Positions 61,086 to 64,000 of a DNA stretch of 64,000 bases are shown here, piece by piece. The notes under the pieces were generated by a model. The model was not told the origin of the DNA and did no database searches. It saw nothing but the letters and a program-made list of their open reading frames with translations. The translations under genes were made by a program, and so were the position numbers. Origin of the DNA: CAZOLI01 sp964580675 (GTDB taxonomy: Bacteria > Planctomycetota > MHYJ01 > CAYXQY01); the NCBI GenBank assembly GCA_964580675.1, contig CAZOLI010000016.1, forward strand, positions 1 through 64,000, written 5' to 3'. Within the stretch, counting starts at the first letter, position 1; every line of letters begins with the position of its first letter.

Positions 61086-63510
61086 ACGTGGTCTGCGGCA
61101 GTAGGGGTTCCCTGGACCGTGAGGCCTCATCCTCGCCGGGGAGTTCATGGTAACGAATCAATTCGTTTCCCCGGGTCGGATCCACGACAACCAGGTTGAT
61201 CCAGTTGTGTTCGATTAATTGCTGGACCGATTCAAGCTGTTGAAGCACGTGACGAACACGGGAAACCGGGGCCTGGATGATGTTTGTGATGCGAATGGGA
61301 CGGTGTTGCATTTCCTCGTCGGATCGCATCAGGGACTCCAGGGGAAGGCCTCCCATGAGGTCGCCTCCGTTTCCCTGATACACCCCGAAATTTCCAACGG
61401 GATTGTGCGTAATTTTCGAGCCGCTTCCGAACGCACCGTTGTCCACCGTTGAGAAGTAATACTGATGGTTGATCCACTGGCAAACAACGAGGGGACCGGC
61501 GATGATCTGTTCCAGGGCGGATCCGTCATCGTCCGTCCGCCAGTTGTAGGAATGCAGAAAAACACGTCCGTTCAGGTTTACCTCCTTCCGGAGATCATTT
61601 GATCCCACGACAAAGGCCGCATTGCCGGCCAGGCCCCATTCCGGCCGAGTCTGTGCCCAGTCCGACGAACGGGCATCCGTTTCCTGGGGACCGGATTCCG
61701 CGTCACCGCCGGGCAGGCTGTGTGCGCGTTCGTCGGTTGCTTTTTTTCGCGCCGTTTGCAGATCATCCCTGATTGATGCCAGGTTGAGATCCGGCGATTC
61801 ACCGAGGTCCTGTTCGAGCAAATCCACTTCGTCGGTTGTGGTGTTATGGCGGGCCGGCACAAACACCGTGTCATCCGGTATCTCTATGCCCCGTTCCCGA
61901 AGGCCGTCCCGGACGACGTCCTCGTTGCAGATCCGGGCGAGGATGCGCGCGTTCGGCACGCCCGAGTTGCCGGCGCAGGCCCCGCATTTGAGGCTGGAAT
62001 CGAAGGGATTGTTGGTTGTATCGCTTACGTGACCGGCAAACACAACCACCGGAGCAAAATGTTCCCAGCCCATGAGCCGGAAGGCGTCTTCCGCGTAATC
62101 AATGCGGCTTTCCAGGGGGAGCCCCTGCTCCAATTGTTGCCCGGATCCTGTCGAACCGGTCTCGTACGAGGGCCGGAACACCTCATCGTAATCCGGGCTA
62201 TTCTCCGTGAGACCCGTCGTCGGCAGCAGGTTCTTTCCCGGAAGGAAGGTATTTTCAATGAGGCCGAGCCCGTACAGGATTCCGGTCAATTCCACGAAAC
62301 TGAATGCGCCGGGAAGGTTGTTTTTGAGGGTTTGAAGTGCGTTTTTTGCCGCGCTGGAGAGGGCTGACGAGGACAGGTAGTCCGCGAGTTTTTCTTCTTG
62401 TTCAGGTGTAAACGGTTCGTCCCTCACGGCGTGTTCGGGATCGACAATCGGGGGACAGGCGTCGGTCTGCGTGTCCGAGCCGTACCGCTGCCGTCGAACG
62501 GGTACGCCGAAAAACCCGGCGTATCCATGGGTTTCGTAGTTGCCGGTTGCTTCAATTTGACGGCGAATAACCTCCGAACGCGTATCGATGCAGAAAACGA
62601 ATTGAGCATCGGGTCGGGATGCAGGGGAACCGGATTCGGGTGGACCGGTGGAGAGTTTGTTAAGCAACTTCCCCTGGTATGTTTGCTCCCACGCATTCAG
62701 AAAACATCTCCGGAGGGGATCGTGTTGGTGTCCGGCTGGTTCCGAAAAATCGTTCTCCGGCACGACCGTGCCGTCAAGGTGGTCGGCGAGGAGAAGCCGG
62801 ACACCGAGGTAGTCGGCGAGGTCGATCGGGTGGCGAGAGGACCATTCTCCGGTTGTTCTATTGGACCGGTGCTTGATGTATCCCACCCATCCCGGAAGCT
62901 GTGCGAGATGGTGAGCAAACACCTCCTCGAACGAGGAACGGGGCTCCCGTTCAAAGACGCTGGAAATAGCCCCGAATTTGTCTTCCGGCAATTCCTTCAG
63001 TTTATGGGCGTCCGGTAGTTCATGGTCGTGCGGGGCAAGGTTCGACCAGGCCCGGTAGAAACCCTGTTGCCGGCCGGGCATGGACCACGACGAGCGGCCC
63101 TCGTCAAGAAACACGGACAGCCATTTTGAAAGGATCTTGTTGATAAAACGTTCCGTTTCCGACCCCAAACCATTCCGGGAGGTCTGGAGGGATTCCTCTT
63201 GCTCGAGTCGGGAAAGGGCCGTTTCCGGCGATATTTCATATCCTTCCGAGTACAGTTGAGATTTCACCTTTTCCCGATCGATCCAGCCGTTCTCCCATGC
63301 CTGACGAAATTGATCGGCAGAAGGATATCCCCGGGCACCGAATCGGTTCCGTATGCGAGGAACCGCCTTCCTGAAAGGTCGGTCCTCGTAGCCGGCGAGA
63401 GGGTTGGAGGTCACGTAGGAGTAAAGCGGCCAGGTGCTCTGCAGCTTCCCGGCGGCGTTCCGAATGGCCTGTCGGAGTTTCTCTTTCGTTGTTTGTCCCG
63501 GTTCAGACAT
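61081..63510 (-). CDS. dabA: Inorganic carbon transporter subunit DabA (DUF2309)
   Basis: 809 residues, usual DabA size. The family is a beta-carbonic-anhydrase-like zinc protein that works with DabB to hydrate CO2 to bicarbonate inside the cell, driven by ion flow. Zinc ligands seen: Cys307 and Asp309 in FVFCIDTRSEVIRRQIE, His494 in VVFAGHVSDTTNNPFDSSLK and Cys509 in KCGACAGNSGVPNA; the His-to-Cys spacing (15) fits the family. YETHGYAGFFGVP is also typical. A Shine-Dalgarno GGGAGGAT precedes the ATG at 63510, which overlaps the dabB stop by 8 bp. It is soluble and peripheral. Salt-type acidic insertions are seen near residues 600-640. Confidence 0.93.
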   Translation of the reverse strand: MSEPGQTTKEKLRQAIRNAAGKLQSTWPLYSYVTSNPLAGYEDRPFRKAVPRIRNRFGARGYPSADQFRQAWENGWIDREKVKSQLYSEGYEISPETALSRLEQEESLQTSRNGLGSETERFINKILSKWLSVFLDEGRSSWSMPGRQQGFYRAWSNLAPHDHELPDAHKLKELPEDKFGAISSVFEREPRSSFEEVFAHHLAQLPGWVGYIKHRSNRTTGEWSSRHPIDLADYLGVRLLLADHLDGTVVPENDFSEPAGHQHDPLRRCFLNAWEQTYQGKLLNKLSTGPPESGSPASRPDAQFVFCIDTRSEVIRRQIEATGNYETHGYAGFFGVPVRRQRYGSDTQTDACPPIVDPEHAVRDEPFTPEQEEKLADYLSSSALSSAAKNALQTLKNNLPGAFSFVELTGILYGLGLIENTFLPGKNLLPTTGLTENSPDYDEVFRPSYETGSTGSGQQLEQGLPLESRIDYAEDAFRLMGWEHFAPVVVFAGHVSDTTNNPFDSSLKCGACAGNSGVPNARILARICNEDVVRDGLRERGIEIPDDTVFVPARHNTTTDEVDLLEQDLGESPDLNLASIRDDLQTARKKATDERAHSLPGGDAESGPQETDARSSDWAQTRPEWGLAGNAAFVVGSNDLRKEVNLNGRVFLHSYNWRTDDDGSALEQIIAGPLVVCQWINHQYYFSTVDNGAFGSGSKITHNPVGNFGVYQGNGGDLMGGLPLESLMRSDEEMQHRPIRITNIIQAPVSRVRHVLQQLESVQQLIEHNWINLVVVDPTRGNELIRYHELPGEDEASRSREPLLPQTTL

Positions 63511-64000
63511 GATAATCCTCCCGTGAAGAATGAATAGTTTTCGGGTTCGGTTGACTTGCGTTTAACACATGGACGTAGAACGTGGGAAACCGTCTGTAAA
63601 ATCCGGATTCCATGATAAGGTAACCGGCGATAAATCCGGCCAGCAGTATACCGTGAACCCATGTAAAAGGAGTGGGGGAGAGTATTGCCGGCAGGTCCGC
63701 CATAACGTGTTTAATTCCCGCGTAGACCCCGCTGTAAACGGCGGTCGTCGACAGTGCAATCAACGGGAAAAGGAGGTATTCAAACGGGGTTTCCCGATCT
63801 ATTCGACGCACGAATTCCCGGCTTCCGTGAAGAACCGCTATGACCACAACACAGGCCAGAACAAGACCACTGTTCAGCGTAAATGATTTGCCGCTGAGCA
63901 GGAGAAAAAGGCAACCGGCGGCAACGGCTGTAACAAGACTTTCCATCACCACCAGGCTGGAGGAGGACGGGTGTTCGTCGCCGGGTGCCGTCTGTTCAAT
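63503..64000 (-). CDS. dabB: DabB membrane subunit, C-terminal 165 residues (5' end beyond the window)
   Basis: The frame is open from the right edge to the stop at 63503. Four or so hydrophobic helices (VTAVAAGCLFLLL, GLVLACVVVIAVL, LLFPLIALSTTAVYSGVY and VHGILLAGFIAGYLIM) and the end FYVHVLNASQPNPKTIH are characteristic of DabB, a relative of the NuoL/MrpA ion-translocating subunits. DabB supplies the H+ or Na+ pathway that powers DabA. The start, promoter and any upstream genes are outside the window. Confidence 0.88.
   Translation of the reverse strand: MEQTAPGDEHPSSSSLVVMESLVTAVAAGCLFLLLSGKSFTLNSGLVLACVVVIAVLHGSREFVRRIDRETPFEYLLFPLIALSTTAVYSGVYAGIKHVMADLPAILSPTPFTWVHGILLAGFIAGYLIMESGFYRRFPTFYVHVLNASQPNPKTIHSSREDYHV

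Noticed and set aside
1..64000. CRISPR arrays, tRNA or rRNA genes, insertion sequences, phage genes
   Set aside because: No spaced direct repeats, tRNA-like T-loop/acceptor patterns, transposase motifs or phage structural genes were noticed on reading both strands; a covariance-model scan was not possible.

Overview
This 64 kb window comes from a chromosome of a diderm (Gram-negative-type) bacterium. The outer membrane is implied by KdsA (KDO for LPS), Lgt and an Lnt-like protein (lipoprotein maturation), a secretin and several proteins with signal peptides. Proteins are strikingly acidic: the tail of the CBS protein, the N-terminus of S5, L5, the FHA and TPR proteins. Together with MscS and a membrane pyrophosphatase this suggests a salt-adapted organism. 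HemF (O2-dependent) and an acyl-CoA-dehydrogenase/ETF/ETF-QO polypeptide point to aerobic respiration of fatty or amino acids. I cannot name the phylum from sequence alone. Many start codons lack a strong Shine-Dalgarno, and several good sigma70-type promoters lie only a few bases before the start codon.

Region by region: 1-8943 is dominated by one 2865-residue minus-strand protein that joins ETF-quinone oxidoreductase, its 4Fe-4S domain, two acyl-CoA dehydrogenase modules, EtfB and EtfA. This is the most remarkable object in the window. 9-24.6 kb holds housekeeping and envelope genes: CBS/CNNM protein, lgt, larC, a lipoprotein with an ExbD-like tail, a class V aminotransferase, rpmB, a glycosyltransferase/SPASM plus DUF115 pair, an FHA-TPR operon, rpsT, an orphan secretin and a small secreted protein. 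24.8-32.7 kb holds the Lnt-like gene, membrane pyrophosphatase, rsfS, a diguanylate cyclase, a PIN-TRAM protein and dgt.

33.0-44.1 kb is the ribosomal cluster rpsQ-rplN-rplX-rplE-rpsN-rpsH-rplF-rplR-rpsE-rplO-secY-adk-map-infA-rpmJ-rpsM-rpsK-rpsD-rpoA-rplQ. It begins at rpsQ (no rplP/rpmC upstream) and lacks rpmD. Several ribosomal proteins keep their zinc-binding cysteines.

44.4-56.0 kb carries a glutamate-semialdehyde dehydrogenase, an isoaspartyl peptidase, ribBA-kdsA, a UvrD/PcrA helicase, a folK-panC-DUF432-like-mscS operon, hemF and a DUF2007 protein. 56.0-58.2 kb has a secreted, extremely charged 99-bp-repeat protein interrupted by a 100-N assembly gap, and a 25-residue membrane protein with an excellent ribosome binding site. 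The right end (58.2-64.0 kb) has pcm, a beta-carbonic anhydrase that lacks one zinc cysteine, an Lrp/AsnC regulator and a dabB-dabA pair (inorganic carbon accumulation).

I saw no CRISPR array, tRNA, rRNA or insertion sequence.
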